This document shows positions 8,091 through 18,319 of a stretch of DNA of 64,000 nucleotides, in pieces. The position numbers and the translations under genes are program-made. Position 1 is the stretch's first letter. Every line of letters begins with the position of its first letter. Origin of the DNA: Levilactobacillus wangkuiensis (GTDB lineage: Bacteria > Bacillota > Bacilli > Lactobacillales > Lactobacillaceae). The notes under the pieces were generated by a model. The model was not told the DNA's origin, made no database searches, and saw only the letters and a program-made list of their open reading frames with translations. Location: assembly GCF_016861605.1 (NCBI RefSeq), contig NZ_BOLM01000007.1:1-64000 (forward strand). Reading direction: 5' to 3'.

Positions 8091-10739
8091 TTATTTTAAC
8101 ACGCGGCGCTGGAAGAACTTAACAATTTCCACAATCACGATCATCATAAACGAAGCCACCAGCACGATGGCCCATTGGAATCCATCCAAGTGAGCGACGT
8201 GGAACATGCCGTTCAAGCCGGGCACCAGAATCGTCATGGCCAGTAAGGCAAAGGCAATCACGATGGCCCAGTTGAAGAACTTGTTCTTGAAGAGGCCGAC
8301 CGTGAAGATCGAACCGTGAATCGACTTGGAGTTAAAGGCATGGAACAGTTGAATCAGTCCCAGCGTCGCAAAGGCCATCGTCAAGGCATCGGCGTGGGCC
8401 AGGCTGGCCGTTGCGTGTACCGGGTAGGTCAACGCCAACCAGTAGACGAATAGCGTAATGCCACCCTCTAACAGCCCCTGGTAGATGATACCGCCGAAGA
8501 CCCCACCGGAGAAGAAGTTCGACTTCCGGCCCCGTGGTGGCTGCTTCATGATGTTGCGTTCCATGGGTTCGACCCCCAGCGCAATGGCTGGCAGCGTGTC
8601 GGTCACCAGGTTGATCCAGAGAATGTGGACCGGCGCCAGAATTTGCCAGCCCAACATGGTCATCATGAATAGGGTCAAGACTTCCCCCAGGTTGGCGGAC
8701 AGTAGGTACTGGATGGCCTTTTGAATGTTAGCAAAGACCTTCCGTCCCTCTTCCACGGCGACCACAATGGTGGAAAAATTGTCGTCGGCCAGGACCATAT
8801 CACTGGCCCCTTTGGAAACCTCGGTCCCGGTGATACCCATGCCGATCCCAATATCGGCGGCCTTCAAGGCGGGGGCATCGTTGACCCCATCCCCGGTCAT
8901 GGCAACGACCTTGCCGCGCTTCTGCCAGGCATTGACGATGCGGACCTTGTGCTCGGGGGCGACCCGGGCGTAAACCGCGTAGTCGCTCACTTTCTTAGCA
9001 AATGTCGCATCGTCCATCTCATCGAGTTCGGCCCCGGTGATCACAGCGGCGGTCTCCCCCTTGTCAATGATGCCTAGTCGTACCGCAATGGCAGCGGCCG
9101 TATCGCGGTGATCCCCGGTGATCATCATTGGCCGAATCCCGGCAGATTTGGCATCCGCCACGGCCTGGGCCACCTCTGGGCGTTCGGGGTCGATCATGCC
9201 GACCATCCCGGCCAAAATCAGGTCATTTTCCACGGCTTCACTGGTCATGTCGGTTGGCACCTGATCCGTGATCCGGTAGGCAAACGCCAAGACCCGTAAG
9301 GCCTGGGTGGCCATGTTGTGGTTCGTGTCCAAGATATGTTGCCGGTCGGCGTCGCTCAGCGGTGAAACCGCGCCGTCCCTGGCCAACCGTGTGACGCGTT
9401 TCAGCAATTCATCCGGCGCCCCCTTGACGGCAATCAGGAAGCGGCCATCCACTAAGGGGTGGACCGTCGACATGAGTTTTCGCTCGGAGTCAAACGGAAT
9501 CTCCGCGACCCGGGGCATGTCCGTTAACACCTGATCAACCGGGTAGTCCCGGTCCAGTTGGTACTGCACCAGCGCCGTTTCGGTAGGGTCACCGGCCAAG
9601 CCATCCGGCGTCACCTTGGTATCGTTGCTGAGAATCATGACCTGTGCCAGCCGGTCCTCGCGGTCAAAATCAACCGTGTGCGCGTCGGCTAAACGTAAGT
9701 CCTCGTAAACCTTTTCGACCGTCATCTTATTTTGCGTCAACGTCCCGGTCTTATCCGAGGCGATAATATCGGTGCTCCCCAGCGTTTCCACGGCGGGCAG
9801 CTTCCGGACGATGGCGTGGCGTTTAGCCATCCGCTGGGTCCCCAGCGCCAAGGTAATCGTGACGATGGCGGGTAGACCTTCTGGAATCGCGGCGACGGCC
9901 AAGGAAATTGCCGTCAGCAGCATGTCGATCAGGCTCTCAGCCTGACGCCACATCCCCATCGCAAAGACGATGGCCGCAATCACCAGGATCAAGATGGTCA
10001 GCGACTTTCCTAACTGGGTCAGATTGGCCTGAAGCGGCGTGGTGGTCTCGTCGGCGGCTTCGATCATGCCGGCGATTCGGCCGACCTCCGTCTGCATCCC
10101 AGTGGCCACCACGACCCCGGTCGCCCGACCGTACGTGACGTTAGAATTCATGAACGCCATGTTGTGGCGATCCCCGATGGGCAGGTCCGCACCGGTCAAA
10201 ATGGCGTCCGCCTTTTCCACGGGCACCGATTCCCCGGTCAACGCGGATTCCTCGACCTTTAGCGAGGCCACATCGAGCAAACGCAGGTCGGCGGGAATGA
10301 TATCACCGGCTTCTAGCAAGACGATATCCCCCACGACCAGCTCGTCGCTCTTAACGGTCATGACCTGGCCATCCCGGCGAATCGTGGCGTTGGGGGCCGA
10401 CATTTCCTTTAAGGCGTTGATGGCTTCCTCGGCCTTGGCCTCCTGAAAGACCCCGAAGATGGCGTTTAACACCACCACGACCAGGATGATGACGGCATCC
10501 ACGACCTCACCCGTCAGCCCGGCAATCAGCGCGGCCACCAGCAAGACGATGATCATGAAGTCCTTGAACTGCGCGAAAAATTTCTGCACCAGGGACGTGG
10601 TCTTCTGTTGATTCAAGACGTTGTGTCCATTCGTGGTGAGGCGTTCCTGTGCGGTTGCCGAGCTCAACCCATGCTCGCTGGTCTGCAAGCGCTGGTACAA
10701 GTCGGTAACGGTTTCCTGATAAAACGGTAATTTGACCAT
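8091..10739 (-). CDS. P-type cation ATPase, probably manganese or calcium export
   Basis: 882 residues. TGES near 185, the phosphorylation site [11 protein letters not shown] (aspartate near 335), the hinge [10 protein letters not shown] near 615-624, and [15 protein letters not shown] in membrane segment 4 put it in the type-2 (calcium/manganese) class. About ten membrane segments; an N-terminal cation-ATPase domain at 1-75. The start is the ATG of MVKLPFYQ, with AGGAGG nine bases upstream. A yybP-ykoY-type riboswitch precedes it, as for the lactococcal YoaB P-type ATPase, so manganese efflux is the likely job; calcium remains possible. Confidence 0.92.
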   Translation of the reverse strand: MVKLPFYQETVTDLYQRLQTSEHGLSSATAQERLTTNGHNVLNQQKTTSLVQKFFAQFKDFMIIVLLVAALIAGLTGEVVDAVIILVVVVLNAIFGVFQEAKAEEAINALKEMSAPNATIRRDGQVMTVKSDELVVGDIVLLEAGDIIPADLRLLDVASLKVEESALTGESVPVEKADAILTGADLPIGDRHNMAFMNSNVTYGRATGVVVATGMQTEVGRIAGMIEAADETTTPLQANLTQLGKSLTILILVIAAIVFAMGMWRQAESLIDMLLTAISLAVAAIPEGLPAIVTITLALGTQRMAKRHAIVRKLPAVETLGSTDIIASDKTGTLTQNKMTVEKVYEDLRLADAHTVDFDREDRLAQVMILSNDTKVTPDGLAGDPTETALVQYQLDRDYPVDQVLTDMPRVAEIPFDSERKLMSTVHPLVDGRFLIAVKGAPDELLKRVTRLARDGAVSPLSDADRQHILDTNHNMATQALRVLAFAYRITDQVPTDMTSEAVENDLILAGMVGMIDPERPEVAQAVADAKSAGIRPMMITGDHRDTAAAIAVRLGIIDKGETAAVITGAELDEMDDATFAKKVSDYAVYARVAPEHKVRIVNAWQKRGKVVAMTGDGVNDAPALKAADIGIGMGITGTEVSKGASDMVLADDNFSTIVVAVEEGRKVFANIQKAIQYLLSANLGEVLTLFMMTMLGWQILAPVHILWINLVTDTLPAIALGVEPMERNIMKQPPRGRKSNFFSGGVFGGIIYQGLLEGGITLFVYWLALTYPVHATASLAHADALTMAFATLGLIQLFHAFNSKSIHGSIFTVGLFKNKFFNWAIVIAFALLAMTILVPGLNGMFHVAHLDGFQWAIVLVASFMMIVIVEIVKFFQRRVLK

Positions 10740-10796
10740 TTGCCAATTCCTCCTGAGGTGTGCTCGTAAGCCCATTTTTCACCCATTTTCGGGGGT

Positions 10797-10851
10797 AAAA
10801 AAAGAGACTCACGCGTGCACACAAAATAAATTGTGAACACACATAAGTCTC
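10797..10851 (-). terminator. Riboswitch-controlled terminator
   Basis: GAGACT (10851-10846) pairs with AGTCTC (10809-10804) and is followed by seven T residues. The 5' arm overlaps the 3' strand of the aptamer P1 helix, so the two folds exclude each other: a stable aptamer should prevent termination (an ON switch). Confidence 0.75.
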
Positions 10852-10956
10852 ACTATTTAAGGCAATCCCGGATTGGCAACTGGCTAGACACCAGTTCCAA
10901 AGAAATCTTGCTGACGGGTATTGCCGCAGAATCGCTCTGCTAGTTACTCCCTTATG
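10842..10956 (-). ncRNA. yybP-ykoY (manganese) riboswitch aptamer
   Basis: P1 is formed by CATAAG (10956-10951) and CTTATG (10847-10842). Next to P1 stand the conserved GGGAGTA and, on the other strand, GAGAC; the CCGTCA loop element lies near 10918-10913. These match the yybP-ykoY architecture, which senses manganese. The following terminator and the cation ATPase gene support the call. Not checked with a covariance model. Confidence 0.82.
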
Positions 10957-10970
10957 GTTGCTTTAGGAAC

Positions 10971-10999
10971 AGTATACCGGAATGATTTCACCACGTCTA
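10971..10999 (-). promoter_or_regulatory. Promoter of the riboswitch-ATPase unit
   Basis: TAGACG (10999-10994), 17-base spacer, TATACT (10976-10971) on the minus strand, 15 bases before the aptamer. Confidence 0.6.
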
Positions 11000-11124
11000 C
11001 CCAAAAGATATTTAAAAGTTAATGGTATTGGTAAGTTTTTCCATAAGACTAGTCCTTGCCCGGCCTCCAGGATGGTGAAAATGAGCCCGGAACGCGGTAG
11101 ACGCTTGCCACATCCCCGAATCCA

Positions 11125-11190
11125 ACAAAAAACAGGCCCCAGCACAGCGATTACCCATCGCCATCCTCGAACCTGCTTATCTATCAGCAA
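11125..11190 (-). terminator. Probable terminator after ffh
   Basis: Downstream of the ffh stop CAGG and CCTG can pair around an inner GCGAT...ATCGC hairpin, followed by TTTTTTG. The outer stem is short, so this is moderate support. Confidence 0.45.
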
Positions 11191-11197
11191 TCAGAAA

Positions 11198-12655
11198 CTA
11201 TTTCCGCTTCTTACCCCGCAAACGTTTCTTCTTATTTTTCTTCATTTGCCGCGTCATGCGGTTCATGGCCATCTTTTGCATACGGCCACTGATACCACCG
11301 CCCATGCCGCCACCCATTCCTGAGTTGCCCATGAGTTGTTCCATGCCGGACATGTTTCCCTTGGAAACTTGGTTCATCATTTTCTTCATTTGGTTAAACT
11401 GCTTGATCATGCGGTTCACTTCATGAATTGGCCGGCCGGCCCCAGCCGCGATGCGTCGCCGCCGTGAGGGGTTCAGTACATCCGGGTTGGTCCGTTCCTG
11501 TGGCGTCATGGAGTACACGACCGCCTTCAGGTGATTCATATCCTTGGGGTCGACCTGAGCGTTCTTCAGCGCTGGGTTGTTGGCCATCCCCGGAATCATC
11601 TTCATTAACTCATCCATTGGCCCCATCTTTTGAATCTGTTCGATTTGGTCCAGGAAGTCGTTAAAGTCAAAAGAGTTTTCCTGAATCTTTTCGGTTAACT
11701 CCTTGGCTTGTTTCTCGTCAAAGTCTTTTTGGGTCTTTTCAATCAGGGAGAGCATATCGCCCATGCCCAAGATCCGGGACGCCATCCGGTCAGGGTGGAA
11801 GACGTCCAGGTCGGTCATCTTTTCACCTTGCCCGATGAACTTGATTGGCTTGCCGGTGACGGAACGAATGGATAAGGCAGCCCCACCACGGGTGTCGCCA
11901 TCCAACTTGGTCAAAACGACCCCGGTCACGTCGAGCTTGCCGTTGAATCCTTCGGCGGTTGCCACGGCGTTTTGCCCAGTCATGGCATCAACCGTCAAGA
12001 GGATTTCGTCAGGGTGCGCGAGGTCCTTGATGTTGGCCAGTTCATCCATCAGCTGTTCGTCGATTTGTAAACGACCGGCCGTATCGATGATGACGTAGTC
12101 GTTGTGATCCTTTTCCGCTTGGGCTAACCCTTGGCGGACGATTTCCACGGGATCCACGTCGGTGCCCATTTCAAAGACGGGTACGTCAATGCCGGCAGCC
12201 ACTTGGACCAATTGGTCGATAGCGGCTGGCCGGTAAACGTCTCCGGCAATCATTAAGGGACGGGCATTTTCTTCGTTCTTTAACTTCAACGCCAGCTTGC
12301 CGGCAGTCGTCGTTTTCCCGGCCCCTTGGAGCCCAACCATCATGATGATCGTTGGAATTTTCGCCGACTTGTTCAGGGGAACGGCTTCGTCACCCATCGT
12401 CTTAGTCAGCTCTTCGTCAACGATCTTCACAATTTGTTGTGCAGGGTTTAAGCCTTCGAGAACGTCGGCGCCCATTGCCCGGTCGCGGACCTGCTTAACG
12501 AAGTCCTTGACCACGGTAAAGTTAACGTCGGCTTCCAGCAAGGCCAGCCGAATTTCTCGCATGGTTTCGCGTAAATCACTTTCGGAGACCTTGCCTTTGC
12601 CCCGAAGTTTGCGCATTGCGTTTTGTAGTCGTTCAGTTAATCCTTCAAACGCCAT
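11198..12655 (-). CDS. ffh: Signal recognition particle GTPase Ffh
   Basis: 485 residues. N-terminal four-helix bundle (1-95), GTPase G domain with GLQGAGKTTTAGKL near 104-117, DTAGR near 188 and TKLDG near 246, and a methionine-rich M domain (about 300-450) that binds SRP RNA and signal peptides, ending in a very basic KKNKKKRLRGKKRK tail. The start is the ATG of MAFEGLTERL with AGGTGG eight bases upstream; the upstream GTG lies in that ribosome site. It follows ylxM as in other Firmicutes. Confidence 0.97.
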   Translation of the reverse strand: MAFEGLTERLQNAMRKLRGKGKVSESDLRETMREIRLALLEADVNFTVVKDFVKQVRDRAMGADVLEGLNPAQQIVKIVDEELTKTMGDEAVPLNKSAKIPTIIMMVGLQGAGKTTTAGKLALKLKNEENARPLMIAGDVYRPAAIDQLVQVAAGIDVPVFEMGTDVDPVEIVRQGLAQAEKDHNDYVIIDTAGRLQIDEQLMDELANIKDLAHPDEILLTVDAMTGQNAVATAEGFNGKLDVTGVVLTKLDGDTRGGAALSIRSVTGKPIKFIGQGEKMTDLDVFHPDRMASRILGMGDMLSLIEKTQKDFDEKQAKELTEKIQENSFDFNDFLDQIEQIQKMGPMDELMKMIPGMANNPALKNAQVDPKDMNHLKAVVYSMTPQERTNPDVLNPSRRRRIAAGAGRPIHEVNRMIKQFNQMKKMMNQVSKGNMSGMEQLMGNSGMGGGMGGGISGRMQKMAMNRMTRQMKKNKKKRLRGKKRK

Positions 12656-12674
12656 TCGTATTGCCACCTAACTT

Positions 12675-13016
12675 TCATTGTTCTTCTAGATTTTCGAGAC
12701 CCGCCACCAGCCGATTTAACTTGGCATCCTGCGGGTAATTGGCCGCCACGTAGGACTGAATCTCATCAGCCTGGTCGTTGCGCGCCGTGAATTCTTGGTA
12801 GAGGTGCAGCTTGCCCTCATAATCTTCGAGGATTTTTTCCGTCCGTCGCAGATTATCGTAAACCGCCTGCCGACTGACGTTAAACTCTTCGGCGATTTCG
12901 CCCAAAGAGTAGTCGTCGCCATAGTACAGCTGCATATAATTATTTTGCTTTGCGGTCAGTAGCGGCTGGTAGAACGCAAATAAGGAATTAATTCGATAAT
13001 TTTTTTCAATCTCCAT
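12675..13016 (-). CDS. ylxM: UPF0122 helix-turn-helix protein YlxM
   Basis: 113 residues. A sigma-70 region-4-like helix-turn-helix is visible in [20 protein letters not shown] (about 32-51) followed by [17 protein letters not shown]. YlxM is encoded with ffh in Firmicutes and associates with SRP RNA. The start is MEIEKNYRI, with GGAGG seven bases upstream; an upstream in-frame start at 13040 lacks a ribosome site. Confidence 0.93.
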   Translation of the reverse strand: MEIEKNYRINSLFAFYQPLLTAKQNNYMQLYYGDDYSLGEIAEEFNVSRQAVYDNLRRTEKILEDYEGKLHLYQEFTARNDQADEIQSYVAANYPQDAKLNRLVAGLENLEEQ

Positions 13017-13130
13017 GCTTGGTCCTCCAGTTCGTGTCACACTCTACCAGAATACCGATTTTTAGCGGTTTCGTCAATTTTTTTCGCTGATTTTGGGTAA
13101 TCTGGTGACGAGTTACGTTTAAGCCAAATT

Positions 13131-13168
13131 AAAAACGACTCCACCAAATTTCATCGGCGAAGTCGTTT
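13131..13168 (-). terminator. Terminator after ftsY
   Basis: AACGACT pairs with AGTCGTT, loop about 20 bases, followed by TTTTAA on the minus strand, eight bases past the ftsY stop. It separates rnc-smc-ftsY from ylxM-ffh. Confidence 0.65.
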
Positions 13169-13175
13169 TCTTTAG

Positions 13176-14753
13176 CTAAGCTTTTTTATCCAACGCCTTC
13201 ACGTCGATCAGGCCCTTGAACAAGCCGTAAACAAACTCGTTCGGGTCGAATGGCCGTAAGTCGGAAATCTGTTCGCCCAACCCAATGAACTTCACGGGCA
13301 CGTGGAGTTCGTTGCGAATGGCTAACACGATTCCCCCACGAGCGGTCCCGTCCAGCTTGGTCAGAACGATCCCGGTCACAGCGGTGGATTCCTTAAACAA
13401 TTTCGCTTGCGTCAAGGCATTTTGCCCCGTCGTCGCGTCCAGTACCAGGAGAACTTCATGTGGCGCACTAGGAATTTCACGGGTAATGATCCGCTTCATC
13501 TTTTCCAGCTCGTTCATCAGGTTGACCTTGTTCTGTAACCGACCAGCGGTGTCGACGAAGAGAATATCGTAAGCCTCTTCCTTGGCCTTCTTAACGGCAT
13601 CAAACACCACGGCGGCTGGGTCGGATTGGGGCTTCCCTTTGACAATGTCCACGTCCGCGCGTTTGGCCCAGACGTCCAACTGTTCGGTTGCCCCGGCCCG
13701 GAATGTGTCGGCAGCGGCCAGCAAGACCTTCTTGCCAGCCTGGTGGTACCGGTTGGCCATCTTCCCAATGGTGGTCGTCTTACCGACCCCGTTGACCCCA
13801 ACGAACAGGATCACGGTTGGGCCATCAATTGCCATGTTCAGCGCGGTACTCTCCTCGTCGTTGCCAGCTGCGTCATAAATCTCAACCAGCTTCTCGACCA
13901 CCACGTTTTGCACGTCAGCGGACTTCTTGGCGTTCTGCAGCTTGACCTCGTCGCGCAACTCATCACTGAGCTTCACGGCCATGTCAAAGCCCACATCAGC
14001 ACCAATCAGGGTTTCTTCCAAATCATCAAAGAAGCTCTCATCCACGTGCCGGAAGTTAGCCAGCAAGGCGTTCAACCGTTGGCCAAAGGTCGTCCGGGTC
14101 TTTTCCAAGCCCTTATCGTACAATTGTTCATCGGTTTGTTCTGCGGGTTCGGTTGAAGTGGACTCAGTCGTCTCTGACGCAGTTTCTTTGGGTTCTTCGG
14201 CTGCGACTACTACTGGTTCTGCTTCATCAGCTTCTGTCGTTTTAGCTTCTTCAGACGTTGCTGGTTCACTGGCTTCCGTAGCTGGTTCTTCCGCAGACTC
14301 AGTCGTCACGGGTTGGTCGGTAGCTGCTGGTTCTGCTGACTCTGCGGCTGCGCTAGCTACCGGCTCAGTCGCCGTATCATCCTCAGCTGTAACCGGCGCC
14401 ACGGGTTCGGCAATCGGTTGTGCCTCACTGCCCGCTGATTCTGGTGCTGGCGCTGCCACGGAGTCTGCGGCGCTACTTGATGCTGGCTCAGCTGGTTCTG
14501 CAACAGCTGCACTCGACGCAACTGGCGCTTCGCTAGCCGCCGCAGAACTTTCGTCAGGCGCGGCAGTCGCTGCTGATTCAGGCGTTTCTACTGCCGAGTT
14601 TGCGGTGACCGGTGCCGAACTAGAGGCAGCTACGGGCGCTTCACTAGCCGGTGTAGCCGCTGCAGAAGAGTCTACGGCCGCTTCACTGCTGGCTGGTGCC
14701 TCGCTGGCCGGCTCCTTTTTAGCACGCCGGCGAAAAATATCAAATAATCCCAT
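13176..14753 (-). CDS. ftsY: SRP receptor GTPase FtsY with a long acidic A domain
   Basis: 525 residues. Residues about 215-525 are the NG domain: GVNGVGKTTTIGKM near 315-328, DTAGRLQNK near 397, TKLDGTARGG near 464. FtsY docks Ffh-ribosome complexes at the membrane. Residues about 10-205 are an extremely low-complexity Ala/Ser/Glu/Pro/Thr stretch (ASEAP, SSAA, ATEP repeats), longer and more repetitive than usual A domains. The ATG overlaps the smc stop by one base (TAATG). Confidence 0.95.
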   Translation of the reverse strand: MGLFDIFRRRAKKEPASEAPASSEAAVDSSAAATPASEAPVAASSSAPVTANSAVETPESAATAAPDESSAAASEAPVASSAAVAEPAEPASSSAADSVAAPAPESAGSEAQPIAEPVAPVTAEDDTATEPVASAAAESAEPAATDQPVTTESAEEPATEASEPATSEEAKTTEADEAEPVVVAAEEPKETASETTESTSTEPAEQTDEQLYDKGLEKTRTTFGQRLNALLANFRHVDESFFDDLEETLIGADVGFDMAVKLSDELRDEVKLQNAKKSADVQNVVVEKLVEIYDAAGNDEESTALNMAIDGPTVILFVGVNGVGKTTTIGKMANRYHQAGKKVLLAAADTFRAGATEQLDVWAKRADVDIVKGKPQSDPAAVVFDAVKKAKEEAYDILFVDTAGRLQNKVNLMNELEKMKRIITREIPSAPHEVLLVLDATTGQNALTQAKLFKESTAVTGIVLTKLDGTARGGIVLAIRNELHVPVKFIGLGEQISDLRPFDPNEFVYGLFKGLIDVKALDKKA

Positions 14754-17700
14754 TAGGATTGCTTCCTTTCCTGAGTGGTTTCTTGGTCCAGGTCGACGGC
14801 GACCATCTTAGAGACGCCGGATTCCTGCATCGTCACCCCGTAAAGGATATCGGCTTGCACCATGGTTTCCTTCCGGTGGGTGATGACGATAAATTGCGTT
14901 TGGTCTTGGAATTGGTGAATGTAGCGGGCAAACCGGGTCACGTTGGCCGGGTCAAGCGCCGCCTCCACCTCATCTAAAATACAGAATGGCACGGGTTGGA
15001 CCTGTAAAATGGCAAATAAAAGCGTGATGGCTGTCAACGCCCGTTCACCCCCGGAAAGGAGCCCCATGTTCTGGAACTTCTTGCCAGGCGGCTGAGCCAT
15101 GATGTCGACCCCCGTCGTCAGTAGGTCAGTCGGGTCGGTCAAAACGAGTTCGGCCTTGCCCCCACCAAACATCTGCTTGAACGTGGCCGTAAACTTTGCG
15201 GCAATTTGGTCAAAGCTGGCCTTGAACCGGCGCTTGACCTGCCCATCCAACTCGGTCATGGTCGCGGTCAACTGTTCCTTGGCCGTGACCAGGTCGTCGC
15301 GTTGTTGAGTCAGAAAGTCATAGCGTTCCTTGACCTCTTTGTATTCGTCGATGGCGTTGAGGTTGACCGGACCAATTTCATCCAGCCCCCGCTTCAACAG
15401 CTTGAGTTGTACGGCCAGTTCATCGGCGGGCAACTCACTGACGTCTTGTTCGGCGGCGGCTAAACTCAGCTGGTATTTCTCAGCTAACTGATTCTGTTGC
15501 TGGTCGATCAAGGCGGCTAACCGGGCCTGTTGGACCTGAGCCTGTTGCAAATCATCGTTGGCCAGCTGCAGTAAGCCACTGGTCCGTTGATTGGCGGTCT
15601 CGGCGGCCTCTAAATCATCGTTGACCGTCGTCAATTGCTCGTTAGCCTGATTCAGGTCCGTTTGAACCGTCTCCCGGTCCTTTTTTGCCTGGGTCAGTTG
15701 GGCCTGCGCATCGGCTGGCGTCAACGTGGCCTGCTGCTTGAGGTCGGCCAGGCCGGTGGTCACCGTCTTAGCGGTGGCCTCATCGGCGGTCACATCCTCT
15801 TGCAACCCCTTGATGGTCTCGCGCTGTTGTTGATGACGTTCCTTGGCGCCCGCCAACCACGTTTGCTTAGCCGTCAAGGCCGCTTGTTTTTGCGACTGCT
15901 CGGCCGTGACCATTGAGATCTTCTGTTGCAGGTCAGTGATGGCTTTTTCAGTCGCCACAACCTGTTGTTCACCCCTTGTGATTTGTTGGGCTAATTGACT
16001 GCCCTGATCATCGGCATCGCTGTCCTGGGCCTGTTGAATCTCCAACTCGGCGGCTTTCACTTGCCGGTTGGCCTGTTCTAAGGTCGTTTGCGCATTGGCC
16101 AACTGGTCGTCTAATTGCCGACACTGTGGTTGTAGCGTGTTAATTGTGCTCTGAAAGGCCTGACTTCGCTGTTCGCTAGACGTTAAGGCCGCTCGTTGGG
16201 CTTTAATTTTAGCCTCTTGCTCGGTCAGTGACTTTTGCATTTGGGTAATATTGGTCTGCAGCTGCTGGAGCTCCTGTTGTTGCCGGAGCACGCTACTGTG
16301 GCTCTGCCGGGATTGGCCCCCGGTAATGGCCCCACTGGCGCTGACCACGTCACCCGCCAGACTGACCACGCGATACCGGTGGTGAATCCGTTGGCTGATG
16401 GCGACGGCCGTGTCCAGATTAGCAGCAAAAATGGTGGTGCCTAACAGGTAAGCCAAAATCGTGGCGGCGGATTGATCAATGCTGATCAGCTCGCTCCCGA
16501 CACCCAGATACCCCGTCATGCTGTGTACCTGTTGCAGGGTGTTGCGGTCAATTTGCCGGCCGCGCACCGTGCTCAGAGGTAGGAAAGTCGCCCGGCCAGC
16601 GCGGTGCTCACGCAGGTAGCCGACCGCGGCCTTGGCCGTCGTTTCATCGTCGACCACGACCTGTTGCAGCTGACCACCCAGCGCGTATTCAACGGCGCTG
16701 GTATAGCGTTCGGGGACCTGTAACAGCTCAGAAACCGCCCCGAGGAGTCCTCGGAAATGGTCGCGCTGCTTCAAGATGGCCCGAACCCCTTGGTAAAAGC
16801 CACCGTATTCTGCGGAGGAAGCCTGTTGACTAGCCACCTTGGTTTGGGCGCGCTGGTAGACCTCTAAGGCCGCCTGCCAGTTGTGCTGTAGGGTTTGATA
16901 CTCTTTTTGATGGCGCTGGTATTGCCCGGCTTCGGCGTCCAGTCCCTGTTCCGCCTGATTCAACGCGGTCTTTTGGCTGGTGGCCTGGGCCGTTAGGGTT
17001 TGGACTTCAGTCTCGGCAGACTGTGCCCGCTCCTGGAGCTCGGCCAATTGCTGCGCGACCCGTTGCCCCCGCTGTTGCAGGCGCTCCTGGTTCTGCTGCA
17101 AATACTGCCGTTGATTCCGCCAGTTGGCAACGTCTTGCTTCTGATCGAAGTAGGTCGTCCGCAAGTCCTCCAGGTCCTTACGCAGTCCCGCAATCACTTG
17201 GGGATCCGTGGCCTGGGTCAGCTCGCGTGCTTCCTTCTTCGCCGTCTTCATGGCGTCCGTCAGCTCGGCAAGCGACGCCTCAGCCTTGGTCAATGCCTCG
17301 TAATTGGTGGTCATCCGCGCCTGCAAGGTCGTCAGTTGTTGCTCTAAGCGCTGACGTTGCTCGTTTTGGTGCTTTTGCTGCTCACCGGACAGGTTGACCT
17401 GCCCCTGACGCTGCTCCACCAGCTGTGTTGCCGCCACCAATTTGGCCTGCAGGTCATCTTTGGTTGCCAGCAGTCTCGTCTGTTGTTGCTTGAGGTCATT
17501 GACGGTCGTCGTTTGCGCCTTCTCGGCAGCCTGATGCGTGGTGACCTGGTCCTGCTTCTCGGTGACCTGGGCATCCGCCGTCTGCTTCTGTGTCATCTCG
17601 GTGTGAAGTTGGCGCACCAGTTGGGTCCGGTCCAGCAGGGCAAATTTTTCCTGCTGATCCAGATAGTCCTGGGCGAGATTACTCTGTTCCTCTAACGGCT

Positions 17701-18307
17701 GCACGCGGCCTTCTAGCTCGGCGATGATGTCCTCGACCCGGTGTAAATACGCCGTGGTGTCGTCCAATTCACGCTGCGCCTTTTCCTTGTGCTTCCGGTA
17801 TTTATAAACGCCCGCGACTTCTTCAATGATGTTGCGTCGGTCTTCGGGCTTGCTGTTGAAAATGGCCTCGACGCGCCCCTGAGAAATGATGGAGAAGGAG
17901 TCTTGCCCCATCCCCGAATCCATCAGGAGTTCCGTGATGTCCTTCAACCGGCAGCTTTGCCCGTTTAATTGGTAATCCGAGTCGCCGGACCGGTAGAGCA
18001 CCCGGCTAATGGTCAACTCGGTGTAATCACTTTTTAAATAGTGGTCGCTGTTGTCCAGCGTGATCGACACGGCTGCCCGGTTCAACGGGTGCCGGTCGGC
18101 TGAGCCCGCAAAAATCACGTCAGGCATCTTACTGCCCCGCAAGCTCTTCGCGGACTGTTCCCCCAAGACCCAACGAACCGCTTCGGAAATATTACTCTTA
18201 CCGCTCCCATTGGGGCCGACGATGCCGGTCATCCCCGGCAAAAAGTCAATTCGGGTTTTATCCGCGAAGGACTTGAACCCGCTAATTTCTAATGTCTTTA
18301 ACCGCAT
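14753..18307 (-). CDS. smc: Chromosome segregation protein SMC
   Basis: 1184 residues, standard size. Walker A GPNGSGKSN at residues 32-40; long coiled coils about 165-500 and 680-1000; the hinge about 510-660 (YGGFYQGVRAIL to SGAITGG); ABC signature LLSGGERAL near 1089 and Walker B FCILDEVEAALD near 1112. It condenses and segregates chromosomes with ScpA/ScpB. It follows rnc by 12 bases and precedes ftsY, the common Firmicutes order. Confidence 0.97.
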   Translation of the reverse strand: MRLKTLEISGFKSFADKTRIDFLPGMTGIVGPNGSGKSNISEAVRWVLGEQSAKSLRGSKMPDVIFAGSADRHPLNRAAVSITLDNSDHYLKSDYTELTISRVLYRSGDSDYQLNGQSCRLKDITELLMDSGMGQDSFSIISQGRVEAIFNSKPEDRRNIIEEVAGVYKYRKHKEKAQRELDDTTAYLHRVEDIIAELEGRVQPLEEQSNLAQDYLDQQEKFALLDRTQLVRQLHTEMTQKQTADAQVTEKQDQVTTHQAAEKAQTTTVNDLKQQQTRLLATKDDLQAKLVAATQLVEQRQGQVNLSGEQQKHQNEQRQRLEQQLTTLQARMTTNYEALTKAEASLAELTDAMKTAKKEARELTQATDPQVIAGLRKDLEDLRTTYFDQKQDVANWRNQRQYLQQNQERLQQRGQRVAQQLAELQERAQSAETEVQTLTAQATSQKTALNQAEQGLDAEAGQYQRHQKEYQTLQHNWQAALEVYQRAQTKVASQQASSAEYGGFYQGVRAILKQRDHFRGLLGAVSELLQVPERYTSAVEYALGGQLQQVVVDDETTAKAAVGYLREHRAGRATFLPLSTVRGRQIDRNTLQQVHSMTGYLGVGSELISIDQSAATILAYLLGTTIFAANLDTAVAISQRIHHRYRVVSLAGDVVSASGAITGGQSRQSHSSVLRQQQELQQLQTNITQMQKSLTEQEAKIKAQRAALTSSEQRSQAFQSTINTLQPQCRQLDDQLANAQTTLEQANRQVKAAELEIQQAQDSDADDQGSQLAQQITRGEQQVVATEKAITDLQQKISMVTAEQSQKQAALTAKQTWLAGAKERHQQQRETIKGLQEDVTADEATAKTVTTGLADLKQQATLTPADAQAQLTQAKKDRETVQTDLNQANEQLTTVNDDLEAAETANQRTSGLLQLANDDLQQAQVQQARLAALIDQQQNQLAEKYQLSLAAAEQDVSELPADELAVQLKLLKRGLDEIGPVNLNAIDEYKEVKERYDFLTQQRDDLVTAKEQLTATMTELDGQVKRRFKASFDQIAAKFTATFKQMFGGGKAELVLTDPTDLLTTGVDIMAQPPGKKFQNMGLLSGGERALTAITLLFAILQVQPVPFCILDEVEAALDPANVTRFARYIHQFQDQTQFIVITHRKETMVQADILYGVTMQESGVSKMVAVDLDQETTQERKQS

Positions 18308-18319
18308 CGTTAGTCATCC

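Noticed and set aside
13927-14811. Long plus-strand reading frame opposite ftsY
   Set aside because: A shadow of the repetitive Ala/Ser/Glu A domain; no ribosome site or domain on the plus strand.
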